From Larix kaempferi (lineage: Eukaryota; Streptophyta; Pinopsida; Pinales; Pinaceae), in assembly GCA_027924585.1 (NCBI GenBank), contig BSBM01000232.1, forward strand, positions 31,271,001-31,335,000: DNA of 64,000 nucleotides. Reading direction: 5' to 3'. The notes under the pieces were generated by a model. It saw nothing but the letters and a program-made list of their open reading frames with translations, was not told the origin of the DNA and did not search any database. The position numbers and the translations under genes were made by a program. Positions 40,320 to 51,565 of this stretch are shown one piece after another (the first letter of the stretch is position 1; each line of letters begins with the position of its first letter).

Positions 40320-42949
40320 TGGATTCCTTGTGTCGAAACATAGAGGTTTTCAGAATTTTCGAGGAAGCATGATTGACAACTTATTTTGAGAGGTTGAATG
40401 GGTTCAATGAGGATACTGCATTACAGTTCGCACAAAATTTGATGGAAAACCATTAAGAGGTTGGGGGATTAATTATTGAAGTCTCTGAACAAGTTATAGC
40501 AGAGGTGATGGGTTTTCCAAGGACTAGGAGGAGATGGTTTGGCCAGAAGGTGCCTGTTCCAACTGAAAAATAAGACTTCCTCGCAGTAGGAGAGAGTGTT
40601 TGGCTGAGGGGACGAGGGACTGCATTGGAATCCTTGCCTCGCCCTTGGGACCAGGTTGCAGTATTTCTGAAAATGTATATCACATGTGAAGGTAGGTATC
40701 AAGTTTTCTATACTTATGAATTTTTTTTGCTGTCTCATAGGCGTCATGGTACATTGATCAATGTATCTTTTGGGGTCTCTACAAATATGGCACATTATGT
40801 GAGAAGGTCTCTCTATCTCCAAAATTTTGTTACCAACCATGGATAATTAAATTAATAATATTAAGGGCACTGGAGAAAAGACATCAATCATGTGTGCAAT
40901 TCATTTTTGGAGCAGTAGTAAACCCTTTGGATGTGGAAGAAAGTGACAGTGAAATTGAAGAGGAGGATGAGCAAAGCCTATTAGATAGAGAAAGGGATGA
41001 AAGGGAACATGGAGGAGCAGAGATTGATCAAGATGTGAATATGGTGGAAGTTGTGACTGTGGAGGGTTCTAAATATATAAACTCTCAGGAGCCAATTGAA
41101 ATCTTATTTCGACAAACAAACAGTCAAGGGATAATTCTTGAAACATTTCAAGAAACTGATGATGAATGTAATGTAGAAAAACCTTCTGAAGAACCGAGGG
41201 CTCATGTTGATGATGGTTTTCCTCTCATAGATGATGAATTGAGAACAATACCTGAAAGTCTTTATGAAAACAATAAAGAACATGGATTGGAAGGACTTTC
41301 AGCAGAAGTTAGTGAAAAAGGAATGATGGAGGGGATTGAGAGTATGACAAAAGTGACTTAGGAGGATGGACCTTCTGATAAACATGAAAAAATCAGAGAC
41401 TGGAAATGAGACTCATCATGAAACGGTGATTCTCCCCTTCCTCTTCCAGAGGAGGTCGAGGTACTCATGGAGGGATTCACTTCCCCTGTGCTACGTAGAA
41501 ATAAGAGGAGATTGTGTACCCAAGTCCAATCACCTCGTCCATCGAGAAGAATGAGGACTCGAGCCTCTGTTGCAGCAGATGAAGTACAAGTGCATAAGGA
41601 AGATATTGAAATTCCAATTTTAAAACCTTGGTCACCCCTTGTAACACAAGAACCATAGGGTGTATACATACAACAAGGGGATGCTCCTGAAACACAAGAA
41701 CTGAGAAGCAACTCAACTCCAATCCCTAGGTATGTCGATCCACAAGAACCTACTGCAAGAGATGGTCAAGTTCAATTGGAGACTTTGATTCTAGAAAATG
41801 ACCTGCTGAAACAAGAGGTGCAGGTACTTAGAGAGGAACTACAAGTATTAAAGGAGAGGCTAAAGAGTTAGGCATATCGTAAATTGAGTACTCTGGATGA
41901 GTTGCTAATCGGGTTGGGAGCCTACCATCTATTTTAGAAGATGTATAGAACGAGGAGTACATGTGCCCAGAATGTGGAAATATTTTCAAGAATTCAGGGT
42001 TCAAGGTCACTCTCATGGAACCCTCAGCATGGAGACTCATGCAATTGAAACAAGAAATGGTTGAAACAGTACAAGAAGATACTACCAATGACCCGCAAGA
42101 ACTAGTGGTGGGTGACGTGAAAAATCAGAACATGGAAACAACTCCTCCGACCACTAATGAAAAAGAACTACCAGGTAAGGAGCCCAATGATACTACTATT
42201 AAGCAGGGAGTGTTGGCACTTGACCTGAGAACAAAAGAATCAAGGGAATAATTGCCTCAGCAAACAAGGGTCACTGAAACACAAGAACCAATGACCCAAG
42301 AAGGAGTTACTACAACACAAGAACTAGTAACTCGAGAGAATGTCGCCGCAAAACAAGAATCATTGACACAAAAAGAGGAAGAATCCACTACAACACAAGA
42401 ACCAATGGCACCGAAAGAAGTCGTTGAGATTCCAGAACTGGTGGCACAAAAATAAACTTTTGAGACACAAAGTTTAGTTGTTGTAACAAAAGAACCAACA
42501 AATTAGGACCAAACTCTTCCCAGGGAAGGTGATGACAAAAAGGTTCAGGAGCTACCAGAGATTACTGAATTGAATGAGGAATATGAAAAGGACAGGTGGT
42601 AGTAGAATACATTTCTCTATTGAAAGCTTAGATAAATAAATGGAAGTATCAGACTACCCTATGTGGAGAAGGGATGATTCCTCGGCCTACACATAGGAAG
42701 GTCATTAAGGAAATCATAGAAAAATGGGTTCCAAGAATTGACTTTTCAAAATTTTCGTTGGAAAAATTGCAAAAGGAGTTGAAGGAACTGAAGAAGTTTA
42801 AGTCCATGCAACAAGAAAAGGAGAAAATGTATGCATTAATCCAGGAGCTACTGAGTTGCAAGGGCCCATCAATTTCTTATTCAGTTTTCCTATATGAACA
42901 ACTGACCCTTTTCAAGTTGAAGGCCCTTAAGGAAGGGAGACCCCATTAG
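40320..42949 (+). pseudogene. Long extra sense ORF of the gypsy element, unknown function
   Basis: It reads from Met at about 40321 through about 875 codons with a handful of stops and at least one frameshift (near 40845). The N-terminal ~170 residues are globular (EQVIAEVMGFPRTRRRWFGQ, LPRPWDQVAVFLKMYITCEG, FFLLSHRRHGTLINV). Next comes a strongly acidic part (EESDSEIEEEDEQSLLDRER). Then follow a short coiled coil near 41785-41865 (LILENDLLKQEVQVLREELQ) and repeated TTQEPMT/QELVT units at 42250-42460. The C-terminus (42540-42949) is Lys/Glu-rich and helical (LEKLQKELKELKKFKSMQQE). The position after integrase and before the 3' LTR is where env-like or additional ORFs sit in some plant gypsy lineages. 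No membrane segment was seen, and I do not recognise the family. Confidence 0.6.
42250..42460 (+). repeat. Imperfect ~45-60-bp repeats encoding Thr/Gln/Glu-Pro units
   Basis: Words such as ACAACACAAGAACCAATG and CAAGAACTAGTAACTC recur, giving peptides ETQEPMTQEG, TTQELVTREN, TTQEPMAPKE. They form a low-complexity linker in the long ORF. Confidence 0.65.
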
Positions 42950-42951
42950 TT

Positions 42952-43546
42952 TGTTACAACTCCTTGTTGATGTATTTGTAATTTCGAAATGTATTTCACC
43001 TATGTATATTGTATTCCTATAGAGATGTTATTATTCCTCTATACGGAAGTGTCGTAACGTATACTTGATGGGTTATTAGACCACCTTGATGGGGTCGGCC
43101 CTGTATGAGTCATGTGGGTAAAAGGGTTATTAGACCACCCTATTGGGGGTCGGCCCTGTCAGCATTATGTTATGTGGTTAAGTTAAGGCCGACCTAGTAA
43201 AGGTTATTAGGCAAGTCAAGTCAAGTATAAATAGAGTGCGAGAGGCACTCTATTTGATCATTCACTTATTCACTCATACTCTCATTGGAGAGTGGTGCAC
43301 TTGTGGAGGAGGAGAAGCTGCTGATAGGAGAAGACTATCTCTTATGATTGGGTTGTATCATTGCTCTATTTATCTCTGAGGAAGTTGCGAGGTTTTTCAC
43401 CTTCTTGGTTTTCCCCGGTGAAACTCTGTGTCTCTTGTGTGCTTGCATTATTGTGTCCATGATTGATATGTTGTAGATATGTTGTACATGTTATTCTCTT
43501 AGTTAAGATCCTAGATCAGATTAAAGTAAATTCTGAAAATCTAACA
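42952..43546 (+). repeat. 3' LTR of the gypsy element
   Basis: 595 bp from TGTTACAACTCC to AAAATCTAACA, preceded by the purine tract AAGGAAGGGAGACCCCA. It has TATAAATA at 43226-43233 and a tandem pair of GGGTTATTAGACCACC...GTCGGCCCTGT units (43070-43105 and 43123-43160). The 5' LTR is missing because the element is truncated. Confidence 0.7.
43226..43233 (+). promoter_or_regulatory. TATA box of the gypsy LTR
   Basis: TATAAATA is followed about 30 bp later by a GAGAGGCACTC start-region-like sequence. It is the best promoter candidate in this LTR. Confidence 0.5.
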
Positions 43547-44920
43547 CTCCTCAATTCTTGGACACTCTTGCTGAGAGTGATTTTCCTGAACAAAATTTAT
43601 TATGTGAATTATATTTACATGAGTTATCCTGCTTCATGGACATTTATTTTAATCATGTTCCTTACCCGAGGGATTTACATCTAAGTACATTTACTTCCTT
43701 TGTCACTAACCATATGAATTGGTGGAATTCCTCTCAGACCATTCAAAGAAACGAGGATAGTTCTACTCTATGGATTCAAGGTGAACCACAATCCCCTCCT
43801 GCCATTATTAATGGACATAAATAATTTCTCTCTTATCCACAAAGGGATAATCAGATGGCGCACTTCAGAGTGATGTTATAGATACATGTGTAAGGATCAT
43901 AGCATAGCAACAACCTTATGCATTAGAAGGCAGTAGGTCCATATGGGAAGCTTTTTCTAAGCTTATGAAGATAAGGGATCCTTATTGTTTTGAAAAATTC
44001 AAGTATGCCCTATCTTGAGTTCCCGAGTATATCAAGTGCATTCAGACCTGTGGACCGAACTAGATGGGATTGAGATTTATATTCCCACTTATATGGTTTC
44101 TTGAAAAGAATTACAAGAGCATATATAAGTTGACTAATAAGGAAAATAAGAAGTGTTGGGTAGAACTAGTTTCTTGCAAGGGGTACATGAGCAAAGGAGA
44201 TAAGCCTAAATATTCCTTCAATCTCACCAACTTTCACAGGAAGGTTTTGATCCAGATTCAGATTAATAGGAAGTTGTTGCATGAAGACATGCAACTGCAT
44301 AGTTGGGGGGAGATGTTGGGTGCCAAAGATGACCCTTTTTGCTTACTTTTCCTATGATACTTTTACCATGTTTCTCTTTATTAATATAGCCACAGTTGCT
44401 ATCTCCCCTAAGGAAAAACATGATCTTGAGTAGGTATAGTTCATTATTACTTTGTTATGTTAATGCTTAAATTTGACCCGTGTTTATGGATTTTGTTTCC
44501 TAAATGAGCTAACTTGTGATGGATTAATGAAAGTAATCAAGACCATAGGGAATTCAGGTGTATCAACCTGCAGATACACATAGATGGAAGAGAACGTGGC
44601 AAGCAGTTCCACCTTCTCAAGACTCCAGTTCGGTTCGTTTCATAGGAAAATTAAATTACTCATCCATGTGGTCGGTTGAAACTCATTTGGCATATATCTT
44701 GGATCGGTTCAATCCGTTGAGACCAAGAGATGTTTACGAAATTGTTTCTATTTTTGTAATAATGAATGTAAATTTTTCTATTTCAATATTGATTCGACAT
44801 CCTGAGGATCTTCGATCCTCATGGATGTCTAAATTTGAAGGATATGAACTTTCTCTCTTAGAATTTAAAAGAGGACAGGGGAGTTCATGCCCAACTAATT
44901 TTATCTTGAGAGAATTGTAG
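43547..44920 (+). pseudogene. Unidentified decayed coding sequence after the gypsy LTR
   Basis: Plus-strand frames open one after another: 43558-43824 (LAESDFPEQNLLCELYLHEL, HMNWWNSSQTIQRNEDSST), 44064-44357 (CWVELVSCKGYMSKGDKPKY, LLHEDMQLHSWGEML) and 44558-44920 (MWSVETHLAYILDRFNPLRP, SWMSKFEGYELSLLEFKRGQ). The composition is protein-like and the orientation is the same, but I recognise no domain. It may be the extra ORF of a second, older retroelement. Confidence 0.45.
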
Positions 44921-45814
44921 CAGGAGTGGGAAAACTCTGTATCGGATTTTACTGTATCAATGAATTTGGCAGTATTTTCCCGATCTTATGAGTACTGGTT
45001 CCTTGTAGTGTGTAGTGGCATCTTTGTTAGGAGGAAAGGGCCCACCTTCTCTCAGTGTTTCCCAATTAGTTAGTCATTTAATTTATTTAAATTTCCTTGG
45101 TGTGGAATTGCAATTAGATTTTATTTTGAGTTGTTGAAACATTGTGATTACTTAATTAATGCGAAGGGTGTGATCATTCATTTATATCCTTTATCATTCT
45201 ACTGAAACAGTTGATTAGTTAGAAGTGTGGCTTGCTAAAACAATTGACGGTATGGTGTGTGATTTCCCTTTTTAAAGTGTGTGATCGAATTTTGTAAATA
45301 TTGTTGTTACACCCATGCATTGTCACTAAATTTCATTATTGTTTGTTTTATTTCATAAACTGCAGAAACTGGTAGAACAATGTGTGGCTTTGTTTGAGCA
45401 AGGGAATTGATTCTTACGATTGAATGTTGTAACTATAGAACATATTCTTTTATTTCTTGCAACAATAATTTAGGATTTAACTTATTGCAAAAGTAAATTA
45501 GCCATTTTATTCTTGAAGCAATCATTTGCAGGATTGATGTAATTCAAAGGATTGTTTTATGATGATGAATTATCTTGATTCTTGAAGATTGAATTAGCAA
45601 TTGAAGTTGGATTGATCAGCGAGTAGAGTGCAGATTTAGTAAATAGATTGCAAGGTATTTCTTGAATGAATTGGGTGAATCATAGTTGTTAGAATCAGTT
45701 ACTGAATTTTTATGCATATACTTTGCGTGATCGCCTTTGAAATAACCAAATTTCCCTGGGTTAAAAAATTATATTGAGAACTTTGTTTGTGAATTAATTA
45801 AGCAATTAAAGTGA
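44921..45814. other. Non-coding stretch before the palindrome
   Basis: AT-rich sequence without recognisable exons, repeats or RNA genes. The last 100 bp leads into the left arm of the inverted repeat. Confidence 0.5.
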
Positions 45815-46829
45815 CCAACAACATCCACTACAATTTTGCATGTAACTAGTTAGGTATATCCCTTGCACTAGAAATGAAAAGGGTTGGAAGGAAACATGCA
45901 ATATCTGCACCACTTCAAGAAGGTGCAGATATGAACTAATGATATATAAACTAATATGTTATAATGTTAATGGAAAATGTTATACTATTTAATATATATA
46001 TAAATAAATAAATAAAAATTTACTATATATATAAAGAATAAATAAAAAACAAAACACACAAATAAAAAATAAAACACAAAACTGAAATTTCATTTATGTT
46101 GTATTAGGAGGACTGGAGTTTATGTCAAAATTCATCGGAATTACATCAATTGGCAGATAAATTTGAGTTTTTGGGAGGTCGAAACGATCCAATAGTTAGA
46201 AGCAATACTTGGGCTAGAGACACACAACACTAGGTATTTTCGTTTTTTTTCTTAATACCCCTCTTCTTTTTTGGGTTCACAAGATATTTTCTGAGAATAG
46301 AAACCCTAAATACTAGGGATTATGGAAATCATATCAGGTATAAACATCCTATTTCTAATATTCGACACATTAGATGATTTCAGAGGGCATTGAATAATTC
46401 ATTCTATAAAATTTTGCAAATTGCACATGTAAACCCTTTGGGTTGGATATTTATTAAACACAAACACTAATCAATTTTGATCCATCTTATCTATTAGTTG
46501 GAGACTAGAAAATTATAGGATGGATTCTGCTACCTAACTGAAAGGATCAATGCCCCGAATACTTAAATCATGTTCTTCACCCTCCCATTACACATGAATC
46601 AATCATGGATCATCGCTCTTGCTAGGTGCACAAATGCTTAGATCAAGTGCTTGGGTGGACAAACTTGGTTATGCAGAGGAAAAAGGGAAAGGTTTTGAAT
46701 TCCATGGAATTATAGTAACTCAACCATATTTTCACGTTTAATAAAAATAACAGGGTTTGAGAATTTCGTGTTGTTTTGATAGAAAATGCAGCGCCACCCC
46801 CTCCAAGAGTCAAAGATGGTGGAAAATAC

Positions 46830-47330
46830 ATAATCTCTCCATCTAAAGATCAAGGAAATAGATTCAATTGTTGTGGTAGGTTATATTTGGGTGTGTTTGC
46901 CTATTGTGAGCCAAACTTCCTCTACCTTAAGGCTTAATAGTAATATATTCTTTGACATTAATGATTTTTCTCCTAGTGTGATTCTTGCTACTGGCTTCAT
47001 CCATGTTCTTCTTGATGTCTTTGAATTTCTTACTAGTGAATGCTTAAATCAAAATACATGGGGAAACTTCCCCTTTTTTAGGTTTATAGCAATGATGGAT
47101 GCAATTTGTACTCTTAATGTGGATGCTCTAGCCATTGGTTACTATTGGATTTCTCACTTTAAAATTCAAAACAAAGAGAATCTTAGTGAGGGAAAAAAAC
47201 CCAGTGATGAAAAATATTCACAACGCGAGAATCATCTTCATGCACACTCACATGCTACTCATGGCCATGCTAATCAATCCACTACTGTAGATGAAGATTC
47301 CAAGATCAATCATCCTATCATTTCTTAGAT
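46830..47330 (+). pseudogene. ZIP zinc/iron transporter fragment, left arm
   Basis: The plus strand encodes ILATGFIHVLLDVFEFLTSE, CLNQNTWGNFPFFRFIAMMD, AICTLNVDALAIGYYWISHF and a His-rich HLHAHSHATHGHANQ, ending at a stop at 47326-47328. This is the second and third membrane segments and the start of the His-rich cytosolic loop of plant ZIP/IRT transporters, which move zinc and iron into the cytosol (family knowledge). Both ends are missing. It mirrors 47430-47890. Confidence 0.8.
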
Positions 47331-47400
47331 AAAAAGTTAAAATTCAAACTCTTTAGTTTGAAACTGCACTAAAGAGTTTGAATTTTAAATTTTTACCTAA
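47325..47400. repeat. Centre of the palindrome: perfect 20-bp stem, 10-nt loop
   Basis: TAAAATTCAAACTCTTTAGT at 47338-47357 pairs with 47368-47387, with the loop TTGAAACTGC between. Pairing continues outward with few mismatches into the ZIP fragments. Such a small loop between kilobase arms is unusual for a random tail-to-tail duplication. Confidence 0.95.
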
Positions 47401-47429
47401 GCAATGACAAGATGAAGAATCCTGGAATC

Positions 47430-47890
47430 TTAATTTATAGTAGTGGAGACATGATCATGGCCATGTGTAGAATGTGAGTTTGCATGAATATGATTATCAT
47501 GTTGTGAATCTTTGCCATCACCATGCTTTGTGCCCTCATTAAGATTATTGTTTTCTTGAATTTTAAAGTGAGAGTGCTGATAGTAACCTATGGATAGAAC
47601 ATCCAACATAAGAGTGCAAACAACATCAATAATTCCTATAAACCCAGTAAGGAGATGTTTCCCCATGGATTCTCATTTAAGCATTCACTAGTAAGATATT
47701 CAAAGGAATCAAGAAGAACATGGATGAATCCAGTAGCAAGAATCACACCAACAACCAAATCCTTAACAAAAAATGAATATATTCCTATCGGGCCTTAAAG
47801 TAGAGAAAGTTCATCCCACAATAGGAAAACATACCCCAATAAAACCTGCCACAAGAATTGAATCTACTTCCCTAATATTCAGATGGAGAG
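47430..47890 (-). pseudogene. ZIP zinc/iron transporter fragment, right arm
   Basis: The minus strand encodes, in shifted frames, GVILATGFIHVLLDSFEYLT, SECLNENPWGNISL, CTLMLDVLSIGYYQHSHFKI and HDNHIHANSHSTHGHDHV. Upstream (about 47865-47800) a VCFPIVG-like and FSTLRPDRNIF-like segment corresponds to the region between membrane segments one and two. It is slightly closer to the ZIP family pattern than the left-arm copy (NENPWG kept). It is not functional. Confidence 0.8.
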
Positions 47891-50398
47891 CTTATGTCTT
47901 GTCCACCATCTTTGATTCTTGGTGGGGCTGGCCTTGCATTTTATATCAAAAAAACATGAAATTCTCAAGCCTTGCAGTTTCTATTAAACATGAAAATATG
48001 GTTGAGTTATTATAATTCCTTGGGATTCCAAAACTTTCGCTCTGCCCTCTACACAACCCAATTCCTTCACCCAAGCCCCCGATCTGAGACTTTATGCACC
48101 TAGGCGAGAGTAGTGATCCATGATTGGTTCATGTGTAATAGAAGAGAGAAGAAAATGATTGAAGTGTCCAGGGCATTGAGCCTTTCAGTTAGTTAGAAGA
48201 ATCCATCCTCTTATTTTCTAGTCTCTAGCTAATAGAGCAGATGGATCAAAATGTATTAGCGGCTGGGTTTAATAAGTCTTGAAGTTGAAGGGTTTACATG
48301 TGCAATGTGAAAAAAAAATCGGAATGAATTATTCAACGCCCTCTCAAACTTTCTAGTTTATCAAATCTAAAAAACAATATATCTACACTTGATATGATTT
48401 CTACAGTCCCTATGATTTAGGGTTTTTTTCTTAGAAATTATTTTGTAAACCCAAGAAAGCAGAGGGGTATTAAGAAAAAATCTGAGAATACTTGGTGTGG
48501 TGTGTTTCTGGCACGAGGATTGCTTCCGACTGTTGGATCATTTTGGCCTCCCAAAAAATCAAATTGATGTAATCTGGATGAATTTCATAGACTCCAATGC
48601 TCCTAATATAACATAAATTAAGCTTGATTTTTGTGTCTTATTTTTTAATTTGTGTGTTTTGTTTTTATTTATTAATATATATATATATAAAGTAGTATAC
48701 TATTTACCATTAACATGATAATATATTAGTTTATATATCTCCAATCCATATTTGCACCTTCTTGAAGTGGTGGGGATATTTGCATGTTTCCTTGCATCCC
48801 TTTTCATTTTCAGTGCAAGGGATGTATCTAACTAGTTACATTCAAAATTATAGTGGATATAACAAAATAATAATAGATTTGACATCCATTATTTTGGTAT
48901 ATGTTTCTTGATGACCCACATAAAAAATTTCATGTTCCGTTGTCTCAAAAATGTTCTAGTTTGAGAAAGTATGTGCTAGTTTGATTCTCTATTCCGTAGA
49001 TGCAAATAAGAAGGGATCTTCAATATTTTTAGAGCATCATCAATTTAGTGTCTCTCTAGGTCAAGACTAGCACTAAATTGATCTATGAGACCCTATTGTT
49101 CATTGGAGGTGTTGAAATTTGGTGTTGTCATTGATGTCAAAGAGGTTCTTGAATGATGTAAAATAATTTTTTGGACCTGGTGTCTATGTGCCAGTTTGAA
49201 GAAGTATATAAAATATGTGCGCAATTCCTTAATACCACCTAGTCATGGTACCCCAATGCGCAAGTATCACTAAGCCAATGAACTATTTTGCACAAGACCC
49301 ACAAATTCATAGTACCACATTCGTGCAAGATAAGATAAGTTGTAGGTGCTTGGGTAAGTTTGACCGTAAAGAAAGGAAGAAAGGGTGTCACCATTTAGAG
49401 AAGCCCCAAATTGTGGACACATCATTTGAACAAGTTGAGTATAAATATGAGTGAAGTTGATGAATCAGAAATAAGCTGAGAAGAACAAATGGAGTAATAT
49501 TATGAATTTGAAAGCTTCGGGTTAGATGAAAAGGTTAGGGGAATAAGAGGAAATATGATTTGAAGAAGTGCGTGAGGTTACAAGAAATGCGGAAGAACAA
49601 GGAGCAATCACACAAACATAAGGAGCATTTGTGAGAAGGGCACAAGAAGCATGTGAATGTATATGTGCACAGAATCAGTACAGTAATAGGAACTGTGGTA
49701 GAATACAATGTAAGAGAAGCAATGACCTATTTTGAACAAGAATACATCAGAACTGAGTGTAAGAGTCGGTGAAGAAGAGCACAAATTAGAGTGCGCGCAG
49801 ATATGAAGCTAATGTACAACAACATCTATATCTTAGGGTGGTTGGAGGAGGCAAGGAAACGATATTGTAGTCTCTACTCAAGTTGGTGCCTAAACACTAC
49901 GATTTGGTGCTTGCAACGGAAAATTTTAGGGCCTAATATTATCCCGTGGGATAAATTTAGGGGTTTTAAATTTTTAATGGGATATTTTTTTATTAAACAC
50001 ATGTTAGGTATTATTAGCCCACATTATCTATTTATTTTTAATTAATAGAAGGTTAGCCCCATTGATTTTAAAAAGGGAATGCAAGATAAAATAATTTCAC
50101 CCCTCTAAAAATCAATTTAAACCTCTGTTCGCCCATGAAAATCACTAGGAATCTCCAATTCACCCCCAATTTAAAGAAATGGAAGTTGCTAGGGGATTTT
50201 TATCCTTCTATCAATCATGAAAATCAGAGTTGAAGTTATATTCATTTATATTTTATGGGTTGAATCTCGTTTTGCAAGTTTCTTAATGTCCACGTGAGAA
50301 GGGAAGTTGACATTTACTATCAAGTCTTATAGTGACCCATTTGCATCTAGGAGATTTATGAATCCCATCGCCTTAGATCCAAAATTTCCCCAAGAAAC

Positions 50399-50650
50399 AT
50401 GGGGATTGTGAAGCTCACGATCAATGATGCAGAAATAATGTTTTTGTGGGTGTTTGGGGCATCATGCTTGGAGGTTGGGAATTCGATCATAGTTGCGTAT
50501 TTGGGTGTGAAGGGGGCCATAATGTTGCTTATAACCACTTCCATTTTGTTTCTACTTGTGTTTGTGTTCTCCTTTCTGGGACAGGCCATGTGTGGAGAAA
50601 CCTAGAATCCCATTGTCTTTGATGATTCTTTTGCATTCGACATTGTCAGG
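50399..50650 (+). pseudogene. Hydrophobic coding fragment inside the DNA transposon, family unknown
   Basis: The open frame MGIVKLTINDAEIMFLWVFG continues with two strongly hydrophobic stretches (AIMLLITTSILFLLVFVFSF), a stop at about 50603, then NPIVFDDSFAFDIVR up to a GT that could be a splice donor (CAG|GTATTT at about 50649). It looks like a membrane-protein exon captured from the genome. I do not recognise the family. Confidence 0.35.
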
Positions 50651-50736
50651 TATTTTTACATGTTTCTTTTTTTTTAAAGAATTTTATGGTTCTCAAAGGA
50701 TTTTTGTAGGGTTGACATTGAATTTTTTGGTTGGTT

Positions 50737-50838
50737 AGCCTACTGTTGCAACATGAATGTTTCTATTTTAGTAATGGGGATTACATTAAATATGGACTTA
50801 CAGAGATGGAAAAATGGATATGTGAAGCATCAAAGAAG
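50737..50838 (+). pseudogene. Captured myosin XI tail exon A
   Basis: 102 nt, 34 codons without a stop: SLLLQHECFYFSNGDYIKYG and LTEMEKWICEASKK, ending at a GT donor (AAG|GTATGA). It matches the globular-tail (dilute) domain region of plant class XI myosins around the RRECCSFSNGEY motif (family knowledge), with substitutions such as RRECC to QHECF. Confidence 0.75.
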
Positions 50839-50949
50839 GTATGAAATGCTTAACTCTATTTTGTTGGCTGCCATGTAGAAAGGTGTATATGATGCTATGT
50901 TAGAATCGATGATATTGTGCATTATTTGATTGAATCTTCCTAAATTTAG

Positions 50950-51006
50950 TATGCAGGGACATATTTAGATGAATTAAGATACACAAGGCAAGCTGTTAGT
51001 TTCTTG
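50950..51006 (+). pseudogene. Captured myosin XI tail exon B
   Basis: 57 nt, 19 codons between an AG acceptor and a GT donor: YAGTYLDELRYTRQAVSFL. It joins exon A in phase 0, giving EASKK-YAGTYLDEL, which corresponds to the EEYAGSxWDELKHIRQAVGF motif of myosin XI. The 111-bp intron between them is retained, so the capture was from genomic DNA. Confidence 0.75.
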
Positions 51007-51389
51007 GTAAGATTATCCCACATTTGTGATTCATTAAAAACATACCTATATGCATTGGAATTGCTCTCTTAAAATGATCTTTGGTAAGGTTTGTGCATAA
51101 AGGAAGTGTTGGTGGGCCCTTTTAATATCGTGGAGAGCTAAATTGGGATCGGGGTGTTGGTGGTCCCTCATATTAACATTGATTTTATTTTTCATGGTGA
51201 TGAAAAATTTCATTATTGTTTTCCAATAATATTCCTAGAGTATGGTGGATTTCTATGTACTGCGATAGTTAGAGTGAAGTACCAAACTACCACCAAAAGA
51301 AGTCTTGTTATGTGATGGTTTATTAGAATTTATCTCCTATCTAATATTTTTTGTATATGTTTTCCTATTATTATATATGGTTTTATACT

Positions 51390-51565
51390 TTATCAAAAAA
51401 TTCACCAATACTTCACAATATTTTATAATTTAGTAAAAGATCTGTCAAGACTTTACAAGGTTTTTATAATTTAGTGAAATATTTGCCAATATTTTACAAA
51501 GTTTTCTAATATAGTAAAAGATTTGCCAAGATTTTATAATATTATATAATTCAATTAGATATTCA
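51390..51565. repeat. ~55-bp AT-rich tandem repeat near the transposon end
   Basis: Units of TTATAATTTAGTAAAAGAT and GCCAAGATTTTACAA-type words occur about three to four times with substitutions. Subterminal repeats like these are common in MULEs and hAT elements. Confidence 0.7.

Larger units (their letters stand above)
45815..48870. repeat. ~3-kb inverted repeat (near-palindrome) carrying a ZIP transporter fragment in each arm
   Basis: The left arm (about 45815-47357) and the right arm (about 47368-48870) are reverse complements along their whole length. Outer landmarks: TAACTAGTTAGGTATATCCC at about 45846 against GGGATGTATCTAACTAGTTA at about 48819-48838. Middle: ATTAGGAGGACTGGAGT at about 46106 against ACTCCAATGCTCCTAAT near 48591. 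Inner: ZIP coding sequence. The centre is a perfect 20-bp stem with a 10-nt loop. The arms are clearly diverged, with substitutions and small indels. A transcript across the locus would fold into a very long hairpin. Confidence 0.9.

Noticed and set aside
47430-47666. Functional ZIP transporter gene
   Set aside because: Only two of eight membrane segments and part of the loop are present, frames are shifted, and the piece is mirrored in the other arm.
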